Assembly (NCBI GenBank): GCA_030407085.1
Contig: CM059586.1
Span: 17,998,001-18,062,000 of the forward strand
DNA from: Trichopria drosophilae
Lineage: Eukaryota > Arthropoda > Insecta > Hymenoptera > Diapriidae
Reading direction: 5' to 3'
DNA length: 64,000 bases
Positions within the stretch are counted from its first letter, which is position 1. Each line of letters starts with the position of its first letter. The notes under the pieces were generated by a model, which worked only from the letters and a program-made list of their open reading frames with translations, was not told where the DNA came from and did not search any database. Positions 9,533-19,790 of this stretch are shown here, piece after piece. The position numbers were made by a program, and so were the translations under genes.

Positions 9533-10333
9533 GACGGTTTTAGTTTGTGATTATCTACTATTTCGTAAAAATCACTTCAGAATAATTCGTCAAAAAATGG
9601 AAGAATATTCTAATGAATGTTTTTAACTTAAATATTCTATACCGAAAATACAAGTTTTTATTATTGTGTTTATTCACACACATAGGTAAGGATAATCTAT
9701 ACATTTGTTATTATTATTATCAATAGGCAACTTATTATTGTCAAAACTATTTTCTAAAATATCAACATCTAAAAAAATCTCTTTTAAATATTTGGAAAAA
9801 GATCTAAAAAAATATTTGCATAAATCCTGTTTTCTCTGTTTCAAATCACGCAGCGAAAGCAAGTTTGAAATTCCAATATCATTCTTTTGCTTAAATAAAG
9901 GGGGATTTTTTTGTCTTTTTCGAAACAAAAAACTCGAATTTTTGTTACCAATTCTCTTTATTCTCGTTAAAAATTAATATTTTTATACTGCATTTATTTA
10001 TCAATTCCGTCGAATTTTAAACGTTCCATTCAATCAATTTTTTAATTAAAAAAATGTTGAAATTAATATAATGACGGTTATTTTTTAAAAAATCAAAAAA
10101 CTTCATTTTCTCCGATTATTATGCACTTTTTTATAATATTTTGAATAGGTTTGGTGTGCATTAAAACGCTGTAAAAACATACCACATTCACGAATCAATT
10201 GATCTGTTACATGTCAGATGACCTTATTGAATCCGCCATTTTTAAAGTGGGAACTCTGACATAAAATTCGCAATCATTATATGTTACATTTATACTTCCA
10301 GGAATATTACACGGAAAATGAGAATAAAAAAAT
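9533..10333. repeat. tRNA-array spacer, unit 2 (801 bp)
   Basis: Nearly identical to 15803-16528 and 28064-28730 and recognisably related to 2634-3100. Together with the 73-nt tRNA it forms the tandem unit of about 0.87 kb. The open frames inside it on both strands are AT-rich chance frames shared with the other spacers, without domain signatures. It carries a ~75-bp stretch near 10195-10268 (including GAATCCGCCATTTTTAAAGT) that spacer unit 3 lacks. Confidence 0.85.
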
Positions 10334-10387
10334 CGCCCGAACAGGGACTCGAACCCTAGACCCTCAGATTAAAAGTCTGATGCTCTA
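10334..10387 (-). pseudogene. tRNA-Lys 3' part (nt 20-73), locus 3
   Basis: As at 4480-4534 but one nucleotide shorter at the insertion junction (ends ...CTCTA before the T-tract instead of CTCTAC), and with a change in the variable region (CCCTAGACC on the plus strand). Confidence 0.92.
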
Positions 10388-10749
10388 TTTTATTTTTTTT
10401 TTTTTTTTTTTTTTTTAATCATTTATTTGTTTATCCTTTATTTTTACATTGATATGTGGCACATGAGCAGCACAATAAATAAAAGCCCGACTCGTTGGAT
10501 TGTATTGTACATAGTTTTATGGTCCCCGCTGGAGCGCTCAAAACTTGTATGTGCCGTTTGTTCTGAAATTTTTAGCTGTACATGTTTTTTATAATTTTGT
10601 AGACAACAAACATTATATCGCTGATGATGGTTGAGGAGGCCGGAAAAAAGTAAAGGATCGAAATATATGCTTAAAAAACCGGTCTATCATAATTACATTT
10701 TTATACTAGATTTAAACTAAGTCAATAAACATTTAACATTACGCTATAT

Positions 10750-12306
10750 TTAACTTTTTTTCCTCTTTGTCCGTTTTCTAATTTCATCTAAAACGAAATT
10801 GTCTTGAAGCCACCAATATTTTGTAACTTTGAGACGACTCGCGTCTTTTTTGTCTCGCTGTGAAAGTGCCGTGGAGTACATTAGGCGTGGAATGTCATTT
10901 CTATTTGGGGGAATTTTTTTGTTTTTGGAGTGCCGTTTCCAGTGATAAATTATGGGGTCATTATTTACGTCCTGAATAAGTCCTTGTGCATCCAAGATCG
11001 GGAACATCTCTGGCGGTGCGTAGCCGGATGCTTTGCATTTTTCGGCATATCTATGGTCTATATTGCAGATATTTTCAATTATCGGATTTTCTTTTATGTG
11101 TTTGGTTTTTGCGAAGTAATCGCGGCATAACTGGATGATGAAGTTGTCTATTCTTTTAATATTTGCTTCGTTGTAGATTGTGACATTTTTTTTATATTTT
11201 CTGAATTCGGATGAAACCGATCTGTACGATTTAAGGCATGCTCTGACACACGCTCTTTCAAAAACTCTAATTTTTTCAATTTGGTGAGCGCCTTGGTTGA
11301 ACCAAACTGGAGCAGCGTAAGTTATTATGGGTCTTATTAAGAGTAAATAACAGATTATTTTTGCTTTTTTACTTAAGTGGTTGTTGTAAAATAGTCTGTG
11401 AAGGGAATTGAATGCTTTTTTTGCTTTATCTAGTTGAATGTTAGGGTGTTGGGAGAGCCTGAGTAGATTATCAATTCGTATGCCTAAATATTTGACTGAG
11501 TTTTTATGGGGAACTGATATGGCCGTATTGTTATTATTTATTTTAATTTCGAATTTGTTCCAGTTTAGTTTTTCTCTAGAACTTAATCTATCTATGGGGA
11601 GTCGTATTAATATGGTCTCGCATTTTTGCGCGTTGATTTTTAAATGCCATGTTTTGTAATAGCTGTTTATATTGTTTACAGTTTTTTCTAGTTTGTCTTT
11701 TAATTCATCAGGTGATTTACCGGCTACATAAACAATTAAATCATCAGCATATGCTATAGCATATGTGTCATTGTCGTTATTGAGGTCGAATAAATTGAGG
11801 ATATTACTATTGTATATGTTAAACAGAATTGGTGCGTTAACTGTTCCTTGCTGGAGGCCTTCGGTTATTTCGAATTCTACTGATTTGGTGGTATTATTGC
11901 AGTTTATGATGAATTTACGGTTTGATAGCATATTAATTAGTAGGAAGAGGATATGATCAGGAAAATGTAATTTCGACATTTTATAAATTAAACCTTTAAT
12001 CCATATCGAGTCGAAAGCTTTTTCAATATCTATGAGGCAAGCTGCGATGTGTTGGTGTTTATTTAGATGTTTACACGTATCTGTAATAAATTTATTTACC
12101 GCATGCGTTGTTGAGTGATTAAACTTAAATCCGAACTGTTGGTGAGGTATTATTTTATTTTTGTTGCAGAATTCTGTGATATACTTGTTTATTAATATTT
12201 CAAAAATTTTACTTATATTAGGGGTTAGAGTGATTGGTCTATGGCTAGCAGGTTTAATTGGATCTTTGCCTTTTTTTTTATCGGCACAACTTTGGCTATT
12301 TTCCAA
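10750..12306 (-). CDS. E2 ORF2 second part: reverse transcriptase (family B)
   Basis: About 518 codons, effectively from the A-run at 12271-12279 downward. RT landmarks: SHRPITLTPNISKIFEILI, HQQFGFKFNHSTTHAVN, motif A LIDIEKAFDSIWIKG, motif B GLQQGTVNAPILFNIYN, motif C YADDLIVYVAG, motif D INAQKCETILIRLP, motif E VKYLGIRIDNLLRLS. The C-terminal region has YWWLQDNFVLDEIRKR and a basic tail, matching family A. It belongs with the endonuclease part at 12225-14033. The two are in different frames, joined by a -1 step at a run of nine A, so this is not an independent gene. Either an indel or ribosomal slippage separates them. Confidence 0.88.
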   Translation of the reverse strand: MENSQSCADKKKGKDPIKPASHRPITLTPNISKIFEILINKYITEFCNKNKIIPHQQFGFKFNHSTTHAVNKFITDTCKHLNKHQHIAACLIDIEKAFDSIWIKGLIYKMSKLHFPDHILFLLINMLSNRKFIINCNNTTKSVEFEITEGLQQGTVNAPILFNIYNSNILNLFDLNNDNDTYAIAYADDLIVYVAGKSPDELKDKLEKTVNNINSYYKTWHLKINAQKCETILIRLPIDRLSSREKLNWNKFEIKINNNNTAISVPHKNSVKYLGIRIDNLLRLSQHPNIQLDKAKKAFNSLHRLFYNNHLSKKAKIICYLLLIRPIITYAAPVWFNQGAHQIEKIRVFERACVRACLKSYRSVSSEFRKYKKNVTIYNEANIKRIDNFIIQLCRDYFAKTKHIKENPIIENICNIDHRYAEKCKASGYAPPEMFPILDAQGLIQDVNNDPIIYHWKRHSKNKKIPPNRNDIPRLMYSTALSQRDKKDASRLKVTKYWWLQDNFVLDEIRKRTKRKKS

Positions 12307-14033
12307 CTGTTTGGATAATGACCGTTGTTAATCAAGTTATTGAATAGTATCGCATAATCGGTTATGATTTTTTTGGGGATCTGTTTTAATACTAAATTTG
12401 GAATTTTATCGACCCCTGTTGACGTTTTGTTTTTTAGTTGTTTTATTATTTCCGTAAGATCGTGCGGGTTAGTGAATGGAATGTTCAAATCAGGGGGTGG
12501 TTTAGGGTTTATTGCTGTGTTTAAGCTTGTGAAATTAATGATAGTAATGTGGTTTGTTGATCTATTATTTATTTTATCTGTTAAGTTTTTGAAATTGTGT
12601 TCTATTAAGTTGTATAGTCTATTGTTATCGTCTACTATCTTTGGTTTATATATTTGAGCATAGTGCCATCCAATAATATTTGAAATATTTTTTGTATCGG
12701 TAAAAAGATAATCGTTTGTGGTTTCTTGTGCCTCGTTAATGTTGAGATTTAATTCGTTAATACAATTTATATTATCTTTTGTGACTACAATTTTTTTAAT
12801 TTCATCCCTGTTTTTATTACGGAACATTCTATTTATATCCGGGAAAAAGGTATCCGATTTTTTATAATTTATTTCTTTAGCTTTGTTGGCCCAGTATTTA
12901 TTACATGCTTTTGAAAATTCTTTTTGTATTTCGTAATTGTTAAGTTTAATTTGCTCAGTAATCCATATTTTATGGTTAATGACTAGCGGATTGTTTGGAT
13001 TTGAATTTCTTTTCGTTTTGTTTAGCGCGGTGATTAAAGCTGATTTTTTCTTATGTAATTTTTCGATCTTTTTGTTAACATATTTTTGTGTGCTGTTAAC
13101 ATGTTCGCGTTTGGGTATTGTTTCATTCATTGCTGTTAATATTGTGTCATTTATTTTATTTAGAGAAATTTCTATTTCGTTGTTATTTAAATTTCTATCT
13201 ATTGGTATTATCGAACTATAGTTAGTATTAATATAATGCTGGAATTTTGTCCATTTCGTTTTTGCAAAATTGAAAGAGTTAATAGGAGGATTGGATACAA
13301 TATTTAAGTTATTTCTAGTTAAGTTTATATTTATGCAAATAGCCCTATGATCACTGTCGTAATCCAGTGTTTTTAATTTCCGGTTAGTTAAATTAGTTAG
13401 TTTCAGTCGCGTGTCGGCTACGCACACGTCCAGAAATGATCCCGATCTAGGAAAGGTGGGTTCTATAGGAGTGTATATTTTGAACCTGTACTCAATCGTC
13501 TTATTGTTTATCCAATTTTTTAGGTAGCCGCCTCGAGTATTAGACCGCGAGTCGCCCCACTCAGTTAGTCTAGTATTTAAATCCCCGGCTATAACAAAAT
13601 ATACATCTAAACTTAACAAGTTATTTTGTGAAAATAAATTATCTAGTTCTCTAATAAAGGTTATGTCATTGTGTCCTGGTGCGTATGCACTTACTATAAC
13701 GAGTTCATCTCTTCCGCACTTAATTTTAACCGCACTTGTTTCTATAGTATATTTCTCGAACGGTGGTAAAAAATTAATCACTTCAAACTTGATGCTCCTT
13801 TTTATGAGGATTCCGGTGCCTCCTCCTTGAATTGCTTCAGGTCGATCGTTTCGTAGTAGGTTATAATCTTGAAAACTTATTTTGTGCGTATGATTTAGTT
13901 TTGTTTCGTTTAATAGTACGATATCCGGCTTATGTTTTTCAATGAATCTGACTAGGCTGTGCCGTTTGGCATTTGTTACAATCGAGTTAACATTGACGGA
14001 AATTATGTTGATGTTTCCAATGTTTACGGCCAT
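12225..14033 (-). CDS. E2 ORF2 first part: APE-type endonuclease and linker (family B)
   Basis: 602 codons from an ATG that overlaps the ORF1 stop by 10 nt (ATGGCCGTAA). Endonuclease motifs in order: INIISVNVNSIVTNAKR (5-22), LLNETKLN with the catalytic Glu (about 40), GGGTGILIKR (about 72), AGDLNTRLTEWGD with the Asp-Asn pair (about 150), FLDVCVADTRL (about 200), and YDSDHRAI, the final Asp-His pair. A long Asn/Lys-rich linker follows, up to the start of RT (DKIPNLVLKQIP). This enzyme is expected to nick the tRNA gene between GCTCTAC and CGACTG on the non-coding strand; that role follows from its family and the fixed junctions. The last ~20 codons are an out-of-frame tail after the A-run. 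Confidence 0.88.
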   Translation of the reverse strand: MAVNIGNINIISVNVNSIVTNAKRHSLVRFIEKHKPDIVLLNETKLNHTHKISFQDYNLLRNDRPEAIQGGGTGILIKRSIKFEVINFLPPFEKYTIETSAVKIKCGRDELVIVSAYAPGHNDITFIRELDNLFSQNNLLSLDVYFVIAGDLNTRLTEWGDSRSNTRGGYLKNWINNKTIEYRFKIYTPIEPTFPRSGSFLDVCVADTRLKLTNLTNRKLKTLDYDSDHRAICININLTRNNLNIVSNPPINSFNFAKTKWTKFQHYINTNYSSIIPIDRNLNNNEIEISLNKINDTILTAMNETIPKREHVNSTQKYVNKKIEKLHKKKSALITALNKTKRNSNPNNPLVINHKIWITEQIKLNNYEIQKEFSKACNKYWANKAKEINYKKSDTFFPDINRMFRNKNRDEIKKIVVTKDNINCINELNLNINEAQETTNDYLFTDTKNISNIIGWHYAQIYKPKIVDDNNRLYNLIEHNFKNLTDKINNRSTNHITIINFTSLNTAINPKPPPDLNIPFTNPHDLTEIIKQLKNKTSTGVDKIPNLVLKQIPKKIITDYAILFNNLINNGHYPNSWKIAKVVPIKKKAKIQLNLLAIDQSL

Positions 14034-15521
14034 TTTAGTTTTAAATTATTAAGTATAAACTCTATTTTCTCTGTGTTGGTGTAGATTAGTTGGCGGAGTT
14101 CTCTATTCTGTGATGTGATTATTTCAGTTATGTTCGTTTTGAAATCTTGGATCGAGTGTATAAGCTGTGATATTTCTGAGCTTGTATCAGTATTATTGTT
14201 ATTTATAATCTGCCTTCTTAGGTTTTCTTGAATTGGCCGTTGCCTTGTTACCGCATGTGCATATGAAGTTGATGTATTAGCATTGGGAGTAAGACGCTGT
14301 AATCTCAAGTTCGTTTTATTTTGGGTGCTGCTTTTTTTTTGTTCGTTAACTGCATTTTGTGCAAATTTAAGGTAGGGACATCCTCTATAGTTTGCGGCAT
14401 GGCCGACATTTTTGCAATTTACACAACTAGGGGGATTTTCTGTATCATTTGGCGCTCTGGTGCACTTCCCTGGTTCATGCTTTTCACAACATTTGACACA
14501 TCTATAGTCCAGGTTGCAATTGGCACTAGAGTGGCCAACTCGTTGACATTTGAAGCACTGGAAGACTTTTTTCTTCCGAAATGTCTCCCAACTGATTAAT
14601 TGACAAGCTATTTTATTTATTTTCGTCAGATTCTGGGTTGTACTATCGGCGGAAATCTGTACTAGTAAATAGTTGTTGTTTGTCCCATTGTTGGTTTGAA
14701 TTTAGTAACTTTTAAAATGCTTACGTTTTCTATCTGAAGTTCTAGTCGTTCGTCTTTTATTTCTTCAGGGGTAAATTCTTCGTTAAGACCTTTAAGCACC
14801 AAAAGTTTCTTCTTTTCGTTGTTTAACGTATACGTGAAAAATTGTATTTTTTGTTCTCTGAGAATGTCTCGTGCCTCATTATAATGCTCTCTTGTATTTG
14901 TATATATGGCTTGTTCTTGATTATTTTGGTCTCTTATCTCTTATATGGAAATTTTGTTTATTAATTTTTTTTATTAATATCTCGATTAGCTTTTTGGTCG
15001 TTACTGAGCGACAGTAAATTGGCGGTGGCCTGGATGCTTTGTTATGAGGTGTCTTTTCTTGCTCTTGTTTTGGTGTATTTTTAGGTTCATTTTGACTCTG
15101 TATGTTATCTAGAGTTATGAAATCGGTTTTCATTTTCAATCGTTAACGAGTCTTGTCGTTTATGTACTCCGCGACCCTTCTTTTTCGCCTGTGTCCATTC
15201 CTCACTACTACTGTCCTCTATCGGTAATTGGGTCAAGTCGGGATTCTCTAACGAGCTTTGCGAGTAGCAATCCATGTTGTCATCGTTCATGTTCTCTCCA
15301 TCAGGTGTCACTTTTTTTTTACGCGGCACTAAATTCGACTTGACGCCATGTACATTTCTACCTAGATCTTTCATGGCTTGTTGAAATTCTCGGTCCACGG
15401 AATTTGTTAACGCAGTTAACTTTTTAGGTTTTTGCGAGTTCGGGGGACTAACCTGTGACATGTTCTTCCTTTTTAGTCCTGACGTCCCGGCAACAGCTGG
15501 TGTCGGCGCCACGGGCGCCAT
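14024..15521 (-). pseudogene. E2 ORF1: gag-like protein, frameshifted (family B)
   Basis: Starts at 15521 with MAPVAPTPAVAG; the MAP start is shared with E1 and E7. It carries LKRKN, SPPNSQKPKK and VDREFQQAMKDLG, then breaks near 15115, 14930 and 14700, where the frame changes. The zinc-knuckle part (about 14360-14560) reads CFKCQRVGHSSANC, CVKCCEKHEPGKC and CVNCKNVGHAANYRGC, the same three spacings as E1. It runs on open to the stop at 14024 (...KLKWP). At least three frameshifts make it non-functional unless they are assembly errors. Confidence 0.82.
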
Positions 15522-15769
15522 GTTGCCGAGGGATGCGCGAGGTGCGCGGGAATCCTGCCGCACTAATGTTTCTCAGTTTTTGTCTCACTATCACTGTTTG
15601 TTTTTATTGTTCACACGAGATTAATGGCGGTGGACGTGTGTTATCATTAACTGTAATGTTATGAACTACAATTGTTCTCACTGGGCTCCTGCACTTTGGT
15701 ATTTTGCCGGTAATTCACACCGTGTTTCAGAGCGCGATCCTCGCTCGACGAATGCCCACGGCGGACCCC
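15522..15769 (-). promoter_or_regulatory. E2 5' UTR (family B)
   Basis: Related to the segments at 25737-25977, 38017-38251 and 39680-39898, which lie at the 5' ends of E3, E7 and E8. The 5' end reads GGGGTCCGCCG on the element strand, directly after the target copy. An internal Pol II promoter is expected here but not proven. Confidence 0.5.
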
Positions 15770-15802
15770 AGTCTGATGCTCTACCGACTGAGCTATCCGG
15801 GC
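15770..15802 (-). pseudogene. tRNA-Lys 5' part (nt 1-33), locus 3
   Basis: Identical to nucleotides 1-33 of the intact gene, so box A is complete. It partners 10334-10387. Confidence 0.95.
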
Positions 15803-16528
15803 GACGGTTTTAGTTTGTGATTATCTACTATTTCGTAAAAATCACTTCAGAATAATTCGTCAAAAAATGGAAGAATATTGTAATGAATGTTTTTAACTTA
15901 AATATTCTATACCGAAAATACAAGTTTTTATTATTGTGTTTATTCACACACATAGGTAAGGATAATCTATACATTTGTTATTATTATTATCAATATGCAA
16001 CTTATTATTGTCAAAACTATTTTCTAAAATATCAACATCTAAAAAATCTCTTTTAAATATTTGGCAAAAGATCTAAAAAAATATTTGCATAAATCCTGTT
16101 TTCTATGTTTCAAATCTCGCAGCGAAAGCAAGTTTGAAATTCCAATATCATTCTTTTGCTTAAATAAAGGGGGATTTTTTTGTCTTTTTCGAAACAAAAA
16201 ACTCGAATTTTTGTTACCAATTCTCTTTATTCTCGTTAAAAATTAATATTTTTATACTGCGTTTATTTATCAATTCCGTCGAATTTTAAACGTTCCATTC
16301 AAATAATTTTTTAGTTAAAAAAATGTTGAAATTAATAAAATGGCGGTTATTTTTTAAAAATCAAAAAACTTCATTTTCTCCGATTATTATGCACTTTTTT
16401 ATAATATTGTCAATGGGTTTGGTGTGCATTAAAACGCTGTAAAAACATACCAAATTCACGAATCGCAATCATTATATGTTATATTTATACTTCCAGGAAT
16501 ATTACACGGAAAATGAGAATAAAAAAAT
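15803..16528. repeat. tRNA-array spacer, unit 3 (726 bp)
   Basis: Nearly identical to spacer unit 2 (9533-10333) except that it lacks the ~75-bp segment before the tRNA flank. The open frame at 16061-16246 is the same chance frame as in unit 2. Confidence 0.85.
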
Positions 16529-16583
16529 CGCCCGAACAGGGACTCGAACCCTGGACCCTCAGATTAAAAGTCTGATGCTCTAC
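16529..16583 (-). pseudogene. tRNA-Lys 3' part (nt 19-73), locus 4
   Basis: Identical to nucleotides 19-73 of the intact gene. It abuts the poly(T) of E3. Its 5' partner is 11.4 kb away at 28031-28063, beyond three retroelements. Confidence 0.95.
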
Positions 16584-17000
16584 TTTTTTTTTTTTTAATT
16601 TATTTATTGTTCATCTTTTTAATTAACAGTGGAGTATTTTTATGGGCAACACAATAAACAAAAGCCCATTACGTTGAATCAACGCTTAACAAGTTTTTGA
16701 CCCTCGCAGGGGTGCTCGAAACTTAAAAATTGACATAGGTTCATTAATTTTTGTCTTACAACTTTTTTGATAAAACGCAATATCACACAATTTTGTCGTG
16801 ACTTCCGCCTTTATTTTTAAGGCGTTACGGAGAGCCCAGGAAAAGTGAAAAGGAATTAAAAAATTTTAATAAAAACCGGGCAAACATAACTACAAACTAA
16901 CACTTATTAACTAAGAACAATAGTCTTGGACTTACAATAATGGTTTTGGAATAGCAATTTCGACAATGTAGTAGATAAACGACGGCAAAGACATAGGTAT

Positions 17001-18535
17001 TTAATCTTGTTTTTTCCTTCCAGTCCGTTTCCATATCTCTTCTAGGACTATGTTATCTTTAAGCCACCAAAACTTTTTGGTGTTGGGGCGACTCGCATCT
17101 CTAATATCTCGAGGAGGTAGCGCGGTGGAATATATAATTGGTGGGGTGTTGTGTTTATCGGTTCGTATTTTTTTGATTTTGCAATGTCGTTTCCAATGGT
17201 ATATTATCGGAATATTATTTCCATCTTGGACCAACTTTTGAGCGTCCAAGCTCGGGAACGCCTCCGGAGGCATGTAACCTGATGTCTTGCATTTTTCGAT
17301 ATAGTTATTGCTTATATTTTTGCATAAGTTTTTTATAAGTGGATTGTTTACATTACTCGTATTACTAAAATATTCTCGACATACTTTAATTACGTGGTTG
17401 TCAAATCGCTGTATGCCCGCTTTTCTATATAGCACTGTGTTTTTATTAAATTTCCTGTAGTTGGATGAGACCGAATGGTACGATTTATGGCACGCTCTTA
17501 GACAGGCTCTTTTGAACATTCGTATCTTTTCCATCTGGTACAACCAAGGAGCGTACCAGATGGGAGCAGCATATGACATAATCGGCCTGATCAGGAGTTG
17601 GTAGCAAATAGTTTTTGCTTTTTTGCTCAGGTATTTGTTGTAGAATAGTTTGTGAAGTGTGTTAAACACCTTTTTGGCTTTACTTAGTTGTAATATTGGG
17701 TGTGTTGATAAACTGAGCAGATTATCAATATTTACACCCAAATATTTAACTAAGTTCTTGTGTGGAACAGGGGTGGTGGTGTTGTACTGGCTGTCGTTTA
17801 TTTTTCTTTTAAAATTTTTCCAGTTTAATTTTTCTCTCGCACTAAGTCTGTCAATGGGGAGTCTGATTAAGATGGTTTCGCATTTTTGACTATTGATTTT
17901 TAGGTGCCAGGTTTTGTAGTAACTGTATATATCGTTAACTATTTTCTCTAATTTATTTTGTGAGGCAATTGGCGATTTACCAGCTAGGTATACAATCAGA
18001 TCATCGGCGTATGCGATCGCGTATGTGTCATTGTCTTTGTTTAGATTGAATAGGTTCAGGATCTTGCTGTTATAAATATTAAATAACAGGGGCGCATTAA
18101 CTGTACCTTGCTGGAGATCGTCGGTAATCGGGAATTGCTTGGAATTGTTGATTTTCCCACTGATTACTACGAAAGATCTGTTGGATAGCATATTTATCAG
18201 AAGTGCAATTGTATGTTCCGGGAAGTTAGCTTGAGTCATTTTGAATATTAGGCCTTTGACCCATACGGAATCAAAAGCCTTTTCAATATCAATCAAGCAG
18301 GCAGCTATGTGCTGGTGGTTATTGAGGTGTTTGCACGTGTCGGTAAGGAATTTGTTTATTGCGTGTGTGGTTGAGTGCATAAATTTGAAGCCGAATTGCT
18401 GGTGTGGAATGATTTGATTTGCATCGGAGAACTGAGTGAGATGTTTGTTAATAACTATTTCGAAAATTTTGCTGGTATTAGGGCATAAACTGATAGGTCG
18501 GTGACTCGCTGGTTTAGACGGATCTTTGTCTTTTT
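17001..18535 (-). pseudogene. E3 ORF2: reverse transcriptase part (family B)
   Basis: The frame is open from about 18535, with the first ATG only at 18380. RT motifs: HQQFGFKFMHSTTHAIN, motif A LIDIEKAFDSVWVKG, motif B LQQGTVNAPLLFNIYN (preceded by DD instead of the usual EG), motif C YADDLIVYLAG, motif E VKYLGVNIDNLLSLS, and the C-terminal FWWLKDN...RTGRKK region. The catalytic YADD is intact, but the upstream half of ORF2 is deleted and broken, so no full enzyme can be made. Confidence 0.85.
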
Positions 18536-18856
18536 TTTAGTATAGGTATAACCTTTGCTGTTTTCCAACATTGTGGGTAGTAACAGTTATTAATTAAGTT
18601 GTTGAAAAGTTGCTGGAATTTAATCCATTTCGTTTTTTTGAAATTACAGCTTCCAATAGGAGGAGTGATTGTTAGGATTAAATTACTTATAGCCAAATTA
18701 ATATTTATTATAATAGCTTTATGGTCACTATCGTAATATAGGGTTTTCATCTTATTATTAGTCAGGTTAATTAATTCAAGACGTGTGTCAGCGATACATA
18801 TGTCCAAAAATGATCCCGAGTTTGGGAATGTTGGTTCCGCTGGGGTGTAACCTATG
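18514..18856 (-). pseudogene. E3 ORF2: endonuclease C-terminal fragment fused to RT start
   Basis: Reads EPTFPNSGSFLDICIADTRL and YDSDHKAI (final endonuclease Asp-His), then KKTKWIKFQ, and jumps to FNNLINNCYYPQCWKTAKV, a sequence that in E2 lies about 250 codons further on. The join is an internal deletion of the linker. The fragment continues the endonuclease fragment at 22647-23199 across the foreign insert. Confidence 0.8.
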
Positions 18857-18879
18857 TGCGAAATGCCGATGCTGACCAT

Positions 18880-19650
18880 ACGGCCCAGTATTGGCCCAGC
18901 GTTGGCAGCCGAATTTCGGCTGCCGATGCTGGCCCAACGTCGGCAACTTCACTGTGCCAGAATCGGGCCAGAATTGGTAGCCGATACTGGCTATAACAAA
19001 TTGCCAAACTTCGGCTGAAAACTGGCCAACGCATCGGGCCAGGCATGGAAAATTGATCTCATAGGTATTTCTCCCGATCGTCGTCCCAGCGTCGGCCCAA
19101 TATTGGGCCCGAGTATCGGACGAAGTCTGGCAAAGTGATAGTGCAAAATCTCGGCCCAGCGATGGAAACATTCAGGACCGAACATCGGACCAATTATAGC
19201 AAATTTATTTCATACAAGGTACTGCCGATCGTTGGCCCACAGTTGGTCCAAAACCGACCCGAGCATCGGACCAACCCCGTCGAATTAATAGTGCCAAATC
19301 TCGGCCCAGCATTGACAGCCGACTTTCGGCTACCGATGCTGGCCCAACATCGGCAACTTGACTGTGCCAGTATAGGGCCAGCATTGGTAGCCGATTCTGG
19401 CTATAACAAATTGCCAAACTTCGGCTGAAAACTGGCCAATGCATCGGGCCAGGCCTGGAAAATTGATCTCATAGACATTTCTCCCGATCGTCATCCCAGC
19501 GTCGGCCCAATATTGGGCCCGAGTATCGGACCAAGTCTGGCAAAGCGATAGTGCCAAATCTCGGCCCAGCGATGGAAACATTCGGGACCGAACATCGGTC
19601 CAAGCCTAGCAAATTTATTTCACACAGAATATTGCCGATCGAATATCGAC
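18880..19650. repeat. GC-rich tandem repeat, ~410-bp period, about 1.9 copies
   Basis: The segment starting GGCAGCCGAATTTCGGCTGC at 18904 recurs at 19314 (GACAGCCGACTTTCGGCTAC), and the two copies stay alignable for nearly 300 bp. The repeat is full of short imperfect palindromes of the GGCCCAA/TTGGGCC and CCGATGCTGG type. The open frames in it on both strands follow from its GC content. Confidence 0.85.
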
Positions 19651-19654
19651 CATA

Positions 19655-19790
19655 TCGAAAACGATGCAAGATAGAGCAAAAATGTACTAAACCTTTTTGG
19701 TAGAGGAGGAAATTTCCTACAAAAAAGTCCGGGAGAGCTCTAGTCTAAAAAGTATAACTTAGGCGGGAGCAAGCCTCGAAGAAAGCATCG
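19655..19790. repeat. dispersed repeat, copy 1 (second copy near 32028-32165)
   Basis: Shares with 32028-32165 the blocks TATCG...AAAACGATGCAAGATA-like, GGAAATTTCCTACAAAAAAG and GAGCAAGCCTCGAAG/CGAGCCCGAAAG in the same order and strand. Nature unknown. Confidence 0.6.

Larger units (their letters stand above)
10388..15769 (-). mobile_element. E2: tRNA-Lys-specific non-LTR retrotransposon, family B (5382 bp)
   Basis: The most complete family B copy. From its 5' end: a ~248-bp 5' UTR, ORF1 (15521-14024, frameshifted), ORF2 (14033-10750, one frameshift), a ~360-bp 3' UTR and an interrupted poly(A). The target duplication AGTCTGATGCTCTA is at 10374-10387 and 15770-15783. The endonuclease region is complete, unlike E1. 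Its protein and 3' UTR differ clearly from family A, yet target, orientation and ORF overlap are the same. Confidence 0.93.

Noticed and set aside
9674..9977. Paired open frames in the tRNA spacer (also 16061-16246)
   Set aside because: Overlapping frames on both strands of an AT-rich repeat, biased composition, no domain. Repetition only reflects the tandem unit.
18788..19669. Several overlapping frames rich in Trp, Arg and Gly in the GC repeat
   Set aside because: Frames on both strands caused by GC-rich tandem repeats; no recognisable protein.
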